A stretch of 11,728 nt of DNA from Chloroflexota bacterium (GCA_013695975.1 JACCZL010000061.1:1-11728); one strand, 5' to 3'; positions 1-6,993 are shown, counted from the first letter of the stretch. A program made the numbers and translations. Notes: a model not told the origin generated them from the sequence alone.

Positions 1-28
1 GTCCTCGAACGGCAGCGCCGACGAAGCG

Positions 29-466
29 ATGAGCGAACCGTCGAGAATGGTCCGCGACGTGATGACCCGCAAACCCGAGGTGGTCAGCCCCGACGCGAAG
101 ATCGCCGAGGTCGCTCGGAAGATGCGCGATCTCGACGTCGGTGCCCTGCCGGTCTGCGATGGCGAGCGCCTGCTCGGCATGGTGACCGACCGCGACATCA
201 GCGTCCGCGTCACCGCCGAGGGCAAGGACCCCAACGAGACGCCCGTCCGCCAGGCGATGTCGGCGGAGCTGACCTGGGTCTTCGAGGACGAGACGGCCCG
301 CTCGGCCGCGACCATCATGAGCCAGCGCCAGATCCGCCGCCTGCCAGTCATGGATCGCAACGACAAGCTGGTCGGCATCGTCGCCCTCGGCGATGTCGCC
401 CGCGAGCTCGGCGACGACACGCTCTCCGGCGAGACCCTCGAGCAGATCTCGAAGCCGAACCGCTGA
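29..466 (+). CDS. Two-CBS-domain protein
   Basis: A 145-residue protein made almost entirely of two CBS domains, at roughly residues 8-62 and 74-133. The first begins at the VRDVMT motif and contains GMVTDRDI. The second has the parallel VRQAMS opening and LVGIVALGDVA. Such paired CBS modules (Bateman modules) usually bind adenine nucleotides and act as sensors of energy state or small ligands. No catalytic domain is attached, so the partner is unknown. The ATG at 29 has only a weak purine-rich stretch before it, and the frame stays open back to the window edge, so the true start could lie upstream. The gene converges on the Fe-S oxidoreductase, with a fold-back palindrome just after its stop. 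The family call is secure; the ligand and role are not known. Confidence 0.85.
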   Translation: MSEPSRMVRDVMTRKPEVVSPDAKIAEVARKMRDLDVGALPVCDGERLLGMVTDRDISVRVTAEGKDPNETPVRQAMSAELTWVFEDETARSAATIMSQRQIRRLPVMDRNDKLVGIVALGDVARELGDDTLSGETLEQISKPNR

Positions 467-473
467 GCCAGTG

Positions 474-579
474 CCCCCTCTCCCTCTGGGAGAGGGCTGG
501 GGTGAGGGCTACTGGCCTACACGAAAGCTCGGCAGTAGCGGGGCAGCCCTCACCCTAACCCTCGGGAGGGAGAGGGGAC
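474..579. repeat. Imperfect fold-back palindrome (REP/MITE-like)
   Basis: The left arm (474-514) and right arm (533-579) are imperfect reverse complements. Each begins with a CCCCTCTCCCTC-type end, continues through a GTGAGGGCT core, and closes with an inner CTACTG (509-514) / CAGTAG (533-538) stem around an 18-nt loop. Each arm also contains a smaller local hairpin (CCCTCT with AGAGGG). Similar GGGAGAGGG/CCCTCTCCC palindromes recur in intergenic DNA of many GC-rich bacteria, which is why I call it REP/MITE-like. It fills most of the 152-base convergent gap and could also stop transcription from either side. Confidence 0.6.
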
Positions 580-618
580 AGCGCCCGGGTATCTCTCGGA
601 TAAGGCTCATAGCTCCGG

Positions 619-2781
619 CTACTGAGTCCCGTCCATTGCCGCGCCGTTCGTGCGGGCCACCAGGCTGCCCTGCAGGTACTCCGAGATGTCGAGGATCGGC
701 AGCTCGTCGTAGACGCCTTTGGCGCGGGCGCCGTCCTCGAGCATGACCATGCAGTAGGGGCAGGCGGTCGCCACCCGCTCAGGGTGCTCGGCCTGGATCT
801 GCTCCATCCGCAGGTGGTTGATCCGCGTGCCGCGCCGCTCCTCGAAGAAGATCTTGGCCCCGCCGGCCCCGCAGCACATCGCCTTGTTGCGGCAGCCGGC
901 TGAGACCTCCTTCAGCTCCAGGCCGGGGATCGCCCCGAGCACCTCGCGCGGCTGGTCGTAGATGTCCTGGTAGCGGCCCAGGTAGCAAGGGTCGTGGTAA
1001 GCCACGCTGGCGTCGAGCGCGACCGTCGGCTGGAGCGTGCCCTCGCGGACCAGCTCGGCCAGGTAGTCGGCGTGGTGGCGGACGACGTAGTGGCCGCCGA
1101 GCTGGGGATACTCGTCCTTCAAGGTGTTGAAGCAGTGCGGGCAGGAGGCCAGTATCGTCTTCTTGCGGTCCCCGACGCCTAGCTCGTTCAGGGTAGCGAC
1201 GTTCTCGCCCGCCAGCATCTGCCAGAGGTACTCGTGGCCAGCCCGCCGGGCCGGGTCGCCGGTGCAGGTCTCCTGCGTGCCGAGGATGGCGAAGCGGAGG
1301 CCGGCCGATCGGAGCACGCCGGCCAGGGCGCGGGCGATCTTCTGATTGCGCTCGTCGTACGAGGCGAAGCAGCCGACCCAGTAGAGCACGTCGACCTCGT
1401 CGACCGTCACGTCCTGGCCGAGGATCGGGACCTCCAGGCCGTCGGCCCACTTGGCGCGGTCGGTCCGCGGGAATCGCCACGGGTTGCCGGCCGCCTCGAG
1501 GTTGTCGAACAGCCGCTGGAGCTCCGGCTCGAAACGATTCTCGACCATCACCAGGTGACGGCGCATCTCGACGATCTTCGGGACGTGCTCGATGAAAACT
1601 GGGCAGGCCTCCATGCAGGCGTAGCAGGTCGTGCAGTCCCAGAGGACCGCGTCGGTGATGACGTCGCCGACTAGCGAGACCGACTCGCGAACCGGATCGG
1701 TGTTCGGCTCGACCCGCTCGCCGTCCAGCGGGGCGTCGGCCCCGTCGCCTCGGTCGCGTCGGGCGCGGGCCATCGGCGGCCCGGCCTGGGTCAGGAGCTG
1801 GTTCCGCAGGTCGAGGATCAGCATGAACGGCGACAGGGCCTTGTCGGTCCGGCTGGCCGGGCAGGCCAGCTCGCAGCGAGCGCACTCGGTGCAAGCCTGG
1901 GTGTCGAGACGGTCCTTCCAGGTCAGATCCTCGATCTTGCCGACGCCAACCGCCGGTGGGTCCTGCTCGAACGCCTTCTCGACATCCACGTAGTCAAGCT
2001 GGCCGCGGGGCTCGAGCCGTCGGAAGTAGATGTTGGCCGGCGAGAAGACGACGTGGCGGAGCTTGGAGTAGGGGATGTAGGCGATCCAGGCCAGGGCCAG
2101 GACCAGGTGGAACCACCAGCTAAACGCGTGGATCCCGAGCAGGGTGGTGACCCCAAGGCCGGAGGCCTGCAAGACGGAACCGAACGCCTTGCCGACCGGC
2201 GACCAGTCCCCCCAGGGATCGTTGGTGGCGACGATCCGGATGCCTTCCAGGACGTAGCCCGTGAGCAGGATCACGAGAAAGCCGCCCAGGATCAGGCCGT
2301 CGTCGAGCAGCGTCCGCGGGTCGAGCGGGTGGTAGAGGCGGTCGCCGCGGCCGCCGGCGAACCGCTTGGCGATCGCCATCAGGACACCGACGATCGCCAG
2401 CAGGCCGAAGATGTCGACGGTCAGCGACTGAAACCAGAGGTAGAACCCGCCCTGCATGATGCGCAGGTTGAGGTCCTCGTGGATGAAGACGACCGTCGTG
2501 GCGGCGAAGAGGATCAGGAAGCCAAAGCTGAACGCGGCGTGGCTCAGCCCCGAGTAGCGCCGCTGGAGGGTCCGTCCCTGCCCGACACCATGCGCGAAAA
2601 AGGCCCCCAGCCGCGCCCCGACGTCGCCGAAGCGGTCGGCCGGCTTGCCAGGGGCGAAGATCCGGATGTAGCGGTACACCGCGTAGGCCATCGTCCCAAC
2701 GGTGATGGCCAGCAGCAAGTACATCACCCAGAGATACTGGTGGCCGATGTTCCAGTAAACTTCGCGGGTCGGGGTGTCCAC
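619..2781 (-). CDS. Membrane (Fe-S) oxidoreductase, EtfD/EMO-like
   Basis: A 720-residue membrane oxidoreductase resembling the ETF:menaquinone oxidoreductases (M. tuberculosis EtfD, Geobacter EMO), which pass electrons from acyl-CoA dehydrogenases via ETF to quinone. The N-terminal half is a NarI-like cytochrome b domain with five hydrophobic segments (about 14-36, 82-101, 117-138, 162-182, 213-238) and candidate haem histidines H81, H101, H218 and H225. A dicluster ferredoxin region follows (C297/300/303/307 and C383/386/389/393). Two cysteine-rich CCG-type domains come next. The first has the variant CTGDPARR (C471, C506, C547, C550). The second is canonical (C599, CCG at 636-638, C674, C677). 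The start is GTG with GAGGA four bases upstream. No etfAB lies in the window. A heterodisulfide reductase- or glycolate oxidase-like role is the alternative, but the fusion and CTGDPARR favour the ETF family. Confidence 0.85.
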   Translation of the reverse strand: MDTPTREVYWNIGHQYLWVMYLLLAITVGTMAYAVYRYIRIFAPGKPADRFGDVGARLGAFFAHGVGQGRTLQRRYSGLSHAAFSFGFLILFAATTVVFIHEDLNLRIMQGGFYLWFQSLTVDIFGLLAIVGVLMAIAKRFAGGRGDRLYHPLDPRTLLDDGLILGGFLVILLTGYVLEGIRIVATNDPWGDWSPVGKAFGSVLQASGLGVTTLLGIHAFSWWFHLVLALAWIAYIPYSKLRHVVFSPANIYFRRLEPRGQLDYVDVEKAFEQDPPAVGVGKIEDLTWKDRLDTQACTECARCELACPASRTDKALSPFMLILDLRNQLLTQAGPPMARARRDRGDGADAPLDGERVEPNTDPVRESVSLVGDVITDAVLWDCTTCYACMEACPVFIEHVPKIVEMRRHLVMVENRFEPELQRLFDNLEAAGNPWRFPRTDRAKWADGLEVPILGQDVTVDEVDVLYWVGCFASYDERNQKIARALAGVLRSAGLRFAILGTQETCTGDPARRAGHEYLWQMLAGENVATLNELGVGDRKKTILASCPHCFNTLKDEYPQLGGHYVVRHHADYLAELVREGTLQPTVALDASVAYHDPCYLGRYQDIYDQPREVLGAIPGLELKEVSAGCRNKAMCCGAGGAKIFFEERRGTRINHLRMEQIQAEHPERVATACPYCMVMLEDGARAKGVYDELPILDISEYLQGSLVARTNGAAMDGTQ

Positions 2782-2788
2782 GGCGTCC

Positions 2789-2800
2789 TCGAGCGCTCGA
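2789..2800. repeat. 12-bp perfect palindrome before the oxidoreductase
   Basis: TCGAGCGCTCGA is a perfect palindrome in the 46-bp gap between the DUF5615 gene and the oxidoreductase start, and it partly overlaps the ribosome binding site. It could be an operator or a small hairpin that affects translation. A chance palindrome is also quite possible in such GC-rich DNA. No convincing promoter is visible in this gap, so the oxidoreductase may be read through from the toxin-antitoxin promoter. Confidence 0.25.
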
Positions 2801-2827
2801 TCTCGGGATTAGGGTACCAACGGTGGG

Positions 2828-3193
2828 CTAGCGCAGCCAGTAGACCAGGCTGGTGGCGCTCGACTCGGGCGGCTGGGTGCGCAAAAAGGCGTCCAAGGCC
2901 AGGACGAGTTGCCCGATGCTCCGTTCCGTGTTGCGATCGAAGTGGCGGTCCGAGGTCAGGATCACGCCGTAGTGCGAGCGCCCCTGCTGGCGATAGACCC
3001 GGTCGAGTCGCACGAAACCTCGGACATCGTTACTGACCACTGCGCGCTCCTCGGCCTGCGCGGCGGCCAACAGTTCCGGGTCGAGGAGGTCGGCCAGGTC
3101 GCGCCGCTCCGTCGCCGCGATGACGTCGTGACCCCGCTGCCGGAGCTGGCGGGCGATCTCGGGCTTGAACATGGCGTCGAGCAGGAGCTTCAA
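2828..3193 (-). CDS. DUF5615 PIN-like protein, putative toxin
   Basis: A 121-residue protein of the DUF5615 (PIN-like) family, predicted RNases usually paired with a DUF433 antitoxin. Visible family features are the opening KLLLDAMF with its acidic D6, the RGHDV motif at about 24-28, the central acidic block DLADLLDPELLAAA, the VVSNDVRGF segment (N and D typical of the active site) and GVILTSDRHF. The frame is open further upstream, but the family begins at the KLLLD strand. The TTG at 3193 overlaps the antitoxin's TGA as TTGA, so the toxin is most likely translated by coupling. The gene lies second in a minus-strand pair. Family assignment is strong; toxicity and RNase activity are inferred from relatives. 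Confidence 0.8.
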   Translation of the reverse strand: MKLLLDAMFKPEIARQLRQRGHDVIAATERRDLADLLDPELLAAAQAEERAVVSNDVRGFVRLDRVYRQQGRSHYGVILTSDRHFDRNTERSIGQLVLALDAFLRTQPPESSATSLVYWLR

Positions 3194-3615
3194 CGCGCGA
3201 GGACTTCCTGCTCCCGCAGCCACTGGGCGTAGTGGCGGTCGCCCTCCTCGTCGTTGAGGCGAACCCACTCGTCGATCTCGTCGCGGTACTCGGCGTAGTA
3301 CCGCACAACCGCGTTCATCCGCCGCTGGTCCAGACCGGTGAAGTCCATCGTCTCTCGGAGGATGTCATCCGAAGTTCCGTCGAACCTCCGCGTGATGCTG
3401 ATGACTTGCCAGACGTCCGGCCCGCCCCGCACCACGGCCCGCCGTCCGGTCGGCCCATCCTGGAAGAAGATGCCCGGGTGGGCCTCCATCCGCAGCCCCT
3501 CCTCGATGTAGCGCTGAGCCAGCCGCGACTTCGACTCGCCTATCTCGCGGCTCCGGGCAGCGAGCCGGTCGTGGGTTTCCTTGTTCATGCGCAGCGAGAA
3601 TAGCTCGGTCGTCAC
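3190..3615 (-). CDS. RHH-DUF433 antitoxin-like protein
   Basis: A 141-residue two-domain protein. Residues 3-42 (ELFSLRMNKETHDRLAARSR and the helix after it) match a ribbon-helix-helix DNA-binding domain. Residues 45-125, opening with HPGIFFQDGP and including GGPDVWQV, match DUF433, the usual partner of DUF5615 proteins. It probably binds the toxin through DUF433 and its own promoter through the RHH domain. The start is GTG at 3615, seven bases after a strong GGAGG (3623-3627). The ATG six codons upstream has no Shine-Dalgarno. Its stop overlaps the toxin start by four bases. A 13-bp palindrome at 3644-3656 is the likely operator. The family call is good; regulation is inferred. Confidence 0.8.
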   Translation of the reverse strand: MTTELFSLRMNKETHDRLAARSREIGESKSRLAQRYIEEGLRMEAHPGIFFQDGPTGRRAVVRGGPDVWQVISITRRFDGTSDDILRETMDFTGLDQRRMNAVVRYYAEYRDEIDEWVRLNDEEGDRHYAQWLREQEVLAR

Positions 3616-3634
3616 TGGGAAACCTCCGATCATG

Positions 3635-3656
3635 CTGTCATACAGTGTAGTACACT
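3635..3656. promoter_or_regulatory. Candidate operator/divergent promoter
   Basis: The perfect inverted repeat AGTGTA-G-TACACT (3644-3656) sits beside a smaller one, CTGT-CAT-ACAG (3635-3645), in the short divergent gap between the antitoxin and the DedA-like gene. The position, just upstream of an RHH protein, suits autoregulation. Each arm also reads TACACT outward, a plausible -10 hexamer for either direction. No good -35 box is seen on either side. Confidence 0.5.
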
Positions 3657-3679
3657 CAGCGCGCGCGTTGGGGGCGGGG

Positions 3680-4321
3680 ATGAGACGTTACTGGGCGATC
3701 AGCGGGCTGATCTTGCTCCTCCTGCTGGCCCTCTTCCTGCTGGTCGAAGCGCTTGGCGTCCCCCTTCTGACCAACCCGGCGCCCTGGCTGGCGAGTGGGG
3801 GTCTGGCGGCGGCGCTGGTCGGGGTCGGGTTGCTCGTCGTCGACGTCGTCCTGCCGGTGCCCTCGAACCTGGTCATGATCGCCCACGGGGCCCTCTTCGG
3901 CGTGGCGCTCGGGACGCTCCTCTCGCTAGTCGGGAGCATGGGTGCCGCCCTCGTCGGCTTCGCGATCGGCCGGCGCGGCGGTCCCCTGCTGGCACGGCTC
4001 CTGTCGCCCGCCGAACGGGCCTACGCCGACCACCTCCTGGCCCGCTGGGGCGCCCTCGCCATCGTCGTGACCCGCCCCGTGCCGCTGGTCGCCGAGCTGG
4101 TCACCATCCTGGCCGGCGCCTCACCCCTCGGCTGGGGCCGCGCGGCCCTGGCGTCGCTGGCCGGCTCGCTGCCCGCGGCCGTGCTCTACGCCCTGGCCGG
4201 CACCTGGGCGACCGGCTTCGAGCAGGGCGCGCTCGTCTTCGGCCTGGTCCTGCTCATCGCGGCGATCTTCGGCCTGATCGCCCGCCGGGTCGAAGCGGAT
4301 CGCGTCAGGACGGCCGGCTGA
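3680..4321 (+). CDS. DedA/VTT-domain membrane protein
   Basis: A 213-residue integral membrane protein of the DedA/TVP38 (VTT, formerly SNARE-associated) family. Relatives act as lipid flippases or scramblases (undecaprenyl phosphate, phosphatidylethanolamine) or support membrane homeostasis. Hydrophobic segments lie near 6-28, 40-60, 65-97, 122-147, 155-178 and 182-202. Family marks are the re-entrant-like stretch LPVPSNLVMIAHGALFG, the glycine-rich segment ending in GFAIGRRGG, and the RPVPLVAE motif at 132-139. The ATG at 3680 follows a G-rich stretch. An open frame upstream runs through the operator and is unlikely to be translated. It is divergent from the DUF433/DUF5615 pair and ends 18 bp from the convergent csaA stop. 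The substrate is not known. Confidence 0.75.
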   Translation: MRRYWAISGLILLLLLALFLLVEALGVPLLTNPAPWLASGGLAAALVGVGLLVVDVVLPVPSNLVMIAHGALFGVALGTLLSLVGSMGAALVGFAIGRRGGPLLARLLSPAERAYADHLLARWGALAIVVTRPVPLVAELVTILAGASPLGWGRAALASLAGSLPAAVLYALAGTWATGFEQGALVFGLVLLIAAIFGLIARRVEADRVRTAG

Positions 4322-4339
4322 CACCGGCCACGGCGACCC

Positions 4340-4690
4340 TCAGAAGACGCGGCCGCCGAGCGGGGCGTCGCGTTCGACGGCGAGGAGGATCACGTTGCCG
4401 CGCTCGTCGGGGACGCCGAGCACGAGCACCTGGGAATCCACGCCGGCGACGCGGCGGGGCGGGAAGTTGACCACGGCCAGGACCAGCCGCCCGACGAGCT
4501 GCTCGGGCGTGTAGAGGGCGGTGAGCTGGGCGGTCGAGCGCCTGGTGCCGAGCGGGCCGAAGTCGAGCTCGAGTCGATAGGCCGGCTTGCGGGCCCCGGC
4601 GAGCGGCTCGGCCATCAGGATCCGCCCGATCCGGATGTCGACCTCGAAGAACGTCTCGACCGTCGTCTCGGGTGGCGCTGGCTCGTGCAA
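4340..4690 (-). CDS. csaA: CsaA-type tRNA-binding domain protein
   Basis: A 116-residue protein that is a single EMAPII/OB-fold tRNA-binding domain of the CsaA type, a small dimeric protein with tRNA-binding and reported chaperone-like activity in Bacillus. Diagnostic stretches are FFEVDIRIGRI (14-24), ARKPAYRLELDFGPLG (33-48), STAQLT, YTPEQLVGR, VVNFPPRRVAG (73-83) and VLGVPDE. Length and C-terminal GRVF match the family. The start is taken as TTG at 4690, with GGAG five bases upstream. The open frame continues further upstream but lacks family similarity and runs over the divergent promoter. The gene is divergent from the HMG-CoA lyase gene and seems unrelated to it in function. Confidence 0.85.
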   Translation of the reverse strand: MHEPAPPETTVETFFEVDIRIGRILMAEPLAGARKPAYRLELDFGPLGTRRSTAQLTALYTPEQLVGRLVLAVVNFPPRRVAGVDSQVLVLGVPDERGNVILLAVERDAPLGGRVF

Positions 4691-4713
4691 GTCGTCTCCA
4701 GGGGCTCCGGGCG

Positions 4714-4731
4714 ATTGTAGCCCGCTACAAT
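4714..4731. promoter_or_regulatory. Palindromic bidirectional promoter candidate
   Basis: ATTGTAGCCCGCTACAAT is a perfect 8-bp inverted repeat with a 2-bp centre, between the divergent csaA and HMG-CoA lyase genes. Each arm reads TACAAT outward (4726-4731 on plus, 4719-4714 on minus), five of six bases of the sigma70 -10 consensus. Predicted starts would leave a leader of about 17 nt for csaA and about 40 nt for the lyase. Recognisable -35 boxes are absent on both sides. It could instead be a regulator's operator. Confidence 0.5.
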
Positions 4732-4778
4732 GCCGGATGCTGCCGCTGGCGGCCACGATGAGGATTGGAGGGTCGATG

Positions 4779-5693
4779 ATGGGGCTGCCACAGGTTGTGA
4801 CGATGCGGGAGGTGGGGACGCGCGATGGGATCCAGAGCCTGGGCGCGTTCGTGCCGACCGAGCAAAAGATCGAGATGGCCAATGCCCTCGCCCGCACGGG
4901 CCTCACGCGCATCGAGGTCACCTCGTTCGTCAGCCCGAAGGCGGTGCCCCAGATGGCCGATGCCGCCGTCGTGATGGGGGCGATCGAGCGCCCGCCCGGC
5001 CTGTCCTGGGAGCCGCTCGTCCCGAACCTGGTCGGGGCGCGGCGGGCGCTCGAGGCCAGGTCCGACCGTCTGGTCGTCGTCCTCGCCGCGAGCGACACTT
5101 TCAACTTGAAGAACATCAAGATGACGGTCGACGACTCACTGACCGGCATCGCCCAGATCATCCCGGTCGCCCGCGAGGCCGGCGTGCCGGTCAGCGCCGG
5201 TATCGCGACCAGCTTCGGCTGCCCCTACGAGGGCGACGTTCCAGAGGTCCGGGTCCAGGAGATCGTCGGACGGCTGCTCGAGCTGGGCGTCGACGAGGTC
5301 GGCCTGGCCGACACGACTGGCATGGCAAACCCCGTGCAAGTCGAGCGGATGCTCGGCGGCATCCGCTCGCGCTGGCCGGAGGTCCCCTTCGGCCTCCACT
5401 TCCACAACACCCGCGGCATGGGTCTCGCCAACGTCGTGGCCGGCCTGCGGACCGGCGTCCAGATCTACGACGCCTCGATCGGCGGCATCGGCGGCTGCCC
5501 CTTCGCCCCAAAGGCGACCGGCAACGTCTCGACCGAGGACGTCGTCCACATGCTCCACGAGATGGGCATCGAGACCGGCCTCGACCTCGACGCCCTGATC
5601 CGCTGCGCCCAACGCATGTCCGAAATCCTCGGCCGCGACCTCCCCGGCCAGGTCATGAAAGCCGGCCCGGTCGGCATTCGGCACGCGGCGTGA
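4779..5693 (+). CDS. Hydroxymethylglutaryl-CoA lyase
   Basis: A 304-residue DRE-TIM metallolyase that splits 3-hydroxy-3-methylglutaryl-CoA into acetyl-CoA and acetoacetate, the final step of leucine degradation. Key residues are visible: R15-D16-G17 in the GTRDGIQ motif, NLKNIKMT (109-116), TSFGCPYEG (144-152), the metal-binding H207 and H209 in HFHNTRG, the catalytic-loop cysteine C240 in GGCPFAP, and N249 in ATGNVSTED. Length matches bacterial HMG-CoA lyases. Two adjacent ATGs (4776, 4779) follow GGAGG at 4767-4771; the second has better spacing (7 nt). A DUF4177-like gene follows after 21 bp and then livHMGF, so leucine uptake and breakdown may be co-expressed. A related acyl-CoA lyase specificity cannot be excluded. 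Confidence 0.85.
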   Translation: MGLPQVVTMREVGTRDGIQSLGAFVPTEQKIEMANALARTGLTRIEVTSFVSPKAVPQMADAAVVMGAIERPPGLSWEPLVPNLVGARRALEARSDRLVVVLAASDTFNLKNIKMTVDDSLTGIAQIIPVAREAGVPVSAGIATSFGCPYEGDVPEVRVQEIVGRLLELGVDEVGLADTTGMANPVQVERMLGGIRSRWPEVPFGLHFHNTRGMGLANVVAGLRTGVQIYDASIGGIGGCPFAPKATGNVSTEDVVHMLHEMGIETGLDLDALIRCAQRMSEILGRDLPGQVMKAGPVGIRHAA

Positions 5694-5714
5694 AGATCGC
5701 GAAGGAGCGGCTCC

Positions 5715-5927
5715 ATGCAAGAGTGGGAATACCTCGAGGTATGGGTCGACGGGAGACGATGGGAGGATAGTGAGGGACGTGAGGGGGACCTGAGCAGCCG
5801 CGGCTACGCTACCGCGCGACTGAACGAGCTAGGCGCACAAGGCTGGGAGCTGGCGGGGGTCGCGAGCGCGAAGGCTGGTGAGTACACGCTGTTCCTCAAA
5901 CGTACACGGCGTAGAGGGAGCGCATAG
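5715..5927 (+). CDS. DUF4177-like small protein
   Basis: A 70-residue soluble protein resembling the DUF4177 family: an aromatic opening (WEYLEVWVDG), a middle LNELGAQGWELAGV (36-49), and a terminal strand YTLFLKR. Members are small beta/alpha proteins of unknown function that often sit beside unrelated metabolic genes. The start is supported by AAGGAG at 5702-5707, seven bases before the ATG. It lies 21 bp after the HMG-CoA lyase stop, so the two are very likely co-transcribed. A short hairpin (AGAGGG 5913-5918 with CCCTCT 5930-5935) spans its stop codon and could weaken read-through into the liv genes. No function is proposed. Confidence 0.7.
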   Translation: MQEWEYLEVWVDGRRWEDSEGREGDLSSRGYATARLNELGAQGWELAGVASAKAGEYTLFLKRTRRRGSA

Positions 5928-5950
5928 CCCCCTCTCCGCGCGAGCGAAGC

Positions 5951-5979
5951 TTGCAATCCTGTCGCTGAAGCCCTACGCT
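5951..5979 (+). promoter_or_regulatory. Weak promoter candidate for livHMGF
   Basis: In the 100-bp gap before livH, TTGCAA (5951-5956) and TACGCT (5974-5979) are separated by 17 bp, the expected sigma70 geometry, though each box matches consensus only partly. The -10 overlaps a TACGCT tandem repeat. The liv genes may equally be transcribed from the HMG-CoA lyase promoter. Confidence 0.25.
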
Positions 5980-6027
5980 TACGCTCCACATCACGCGCGT
6001 TTCGATTCACGTGTCGGGAGTGTCACG

Positions 6028-6990
6028 GTGACCTGGTACGAAACCGCCATCCAGATCCTGCTGATCGGCCTGGCGAACGGGGCGATCATCGCCCTCGTAG
6101 CGCTGGGCTACACCCTCGTCTACGGGATCATCGAGCTGATCAACTTCGCCCATGGCGACGTCTTCATGCTCGGGACGATGATGTCGCTGACGATGATGAC
6201 CTGGGTGCCGAGCTTGCTCGGGGTGCGGCGGGCCTCGCAGATCCCAGAGCCGCTGATCCCGCTCCTCGTCATCGGGACCTTGCTGGTCGCGATGGTCGCC
6301 TGCGCCCTGCTGAACATGACGATCGAGCGGCTGGCCTACCGCCCGCTCCGACGGGCGCCGCGGCTGGCCCCCCTGATCTCGGCCATCGGGGTCTCGTTCA
6401 TCCTGGTCAATCTGGGCCTGCACTGGAAGGGCGCCTCACCAGTCGACTTCCCGAGCCCGCACCCGAGCCTCAATACTGACATCTTCCGCGACATCCTGCG
6501 GATCACTACCCCGATCTTCTTCACCGTCAAGGACCTCTTCGTGATCCTGCTGGCGGCGCCGCTCATGATTGGCCTGAGCCTGTTCGTCACCCGCACCCGC
6601 CTCGGCAAGGCGATGCGGGCGACGGCCCAGGACCGTGAGGCCGCCGCGATGATGGGCATCGACATCAACCAGACCATCGCCCTGACCTTCCTCCTCGGCG
6701 GTGCGCTGGCCGGCGCGGCCGGGCTCATCTTCGGACTCTACAACAACACCGCCTGGTACTTGCAGGGCTTCCGAGGCGGCCTGCTCGCCTTCACCGCCGC
6801 CGTCCTCGGGGGTGTCGGCAACCTCCAGGGCGCCTTTCTCGGTGGCCTGCTGATCGGCGTCATTGCCGCGGCGAGCGACTTCCTGTTCGACCCCCGCTGG
6901 ACCCAGGCGGTCGTCTTCGGGATGCTGATCCTGATCCTGGTCTTCAAGCCGACCGGCCTCCTTGGCGAGGCGACCCCCGAGCGGGCCTGA
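6028..6990 (+). CDS. livH: Branched-chain amino acid ABC permease LivH
   Basis: A 320-residue inner-membrane permease of the LivH family, one half of the transmembrane channel of a high-affinity branched-chain amino acid (or amide) ABC importer. Family marks are GYTLVYGIIELINFAHGD (27-44) with the following FMLG, the coupling-loop segment RATAQDREAAAMMGI (197-211) that contacts the ATPases, and GGVGNLQGAFLGGLLIG (261-277). Hydrophobic segments occupy about 8-33, 43-60, 76-97, 115-131, 169-187, 217-238, 252-283 and 293-306. The start is GTG at 6028 with GGGAG seven bases upstream; the frame is open further back but reads through the end of the DUF4177-like gene. The next gene, livM, begins three bases after its stop. 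The exact substrate cannot be read from sequence. Confidence 0.92.
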   Translation: MTWYETAIQILLIGLANGAIIALVALGYTLVYGIIELINFAHGDVFMLGTMMSLTMMTWVPSLLGVRRASQIPEPLIPLLVIGTLLVAMVACALLNMTIERLAYRPLRRAPRLAPLISAIGVSFILVNLGLHWKGASPVDFPSPHPSLNTDIFRDILRITTPIFFTVKDLFVILLAAPLMIGLSLFVTRTRLGKAMRATAQDREAAAMMGIDINQTIALTFLLGGALAGAAGLIFGLYNNTAWYLQGFRGGLLAFTAAVLGGVGNLQGAFLGGLLIGVIAAASDFLFDPRWTQAVVFGMLILILVFKPTGLLGEATPERA

Positions 6991-6993
6991 GCG

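Noticed and set aside
779..1894. Second long minus-strand frame within the oxidoreductase gene
   Set aside because: It is an out-of-frame reading of the same gene, Arg/Pro/Gly-rich, with no recognisable motif.
2053..3036. Long open frame on the plus strand opposite the oxidoreductase
   Set aside because: It is antisense to a well-supported gene, has a composition of charged residues typical of GC-rich shadow frames, and shows no domain.
3581..3679. Upstream starts for the DedA-like protein
   Set aside because: They would translate through the antitoxin start and the operator palindrome; the ATG at 3680 gives a normal family N-terminus.
4691..5161. N-terminal extension of the csaA frame
   Set aside because: The upstream part crosses the divergent promoter and the HMG-CoA lyase coding region; CsaA family similarity starts only after the TTG at 4690.
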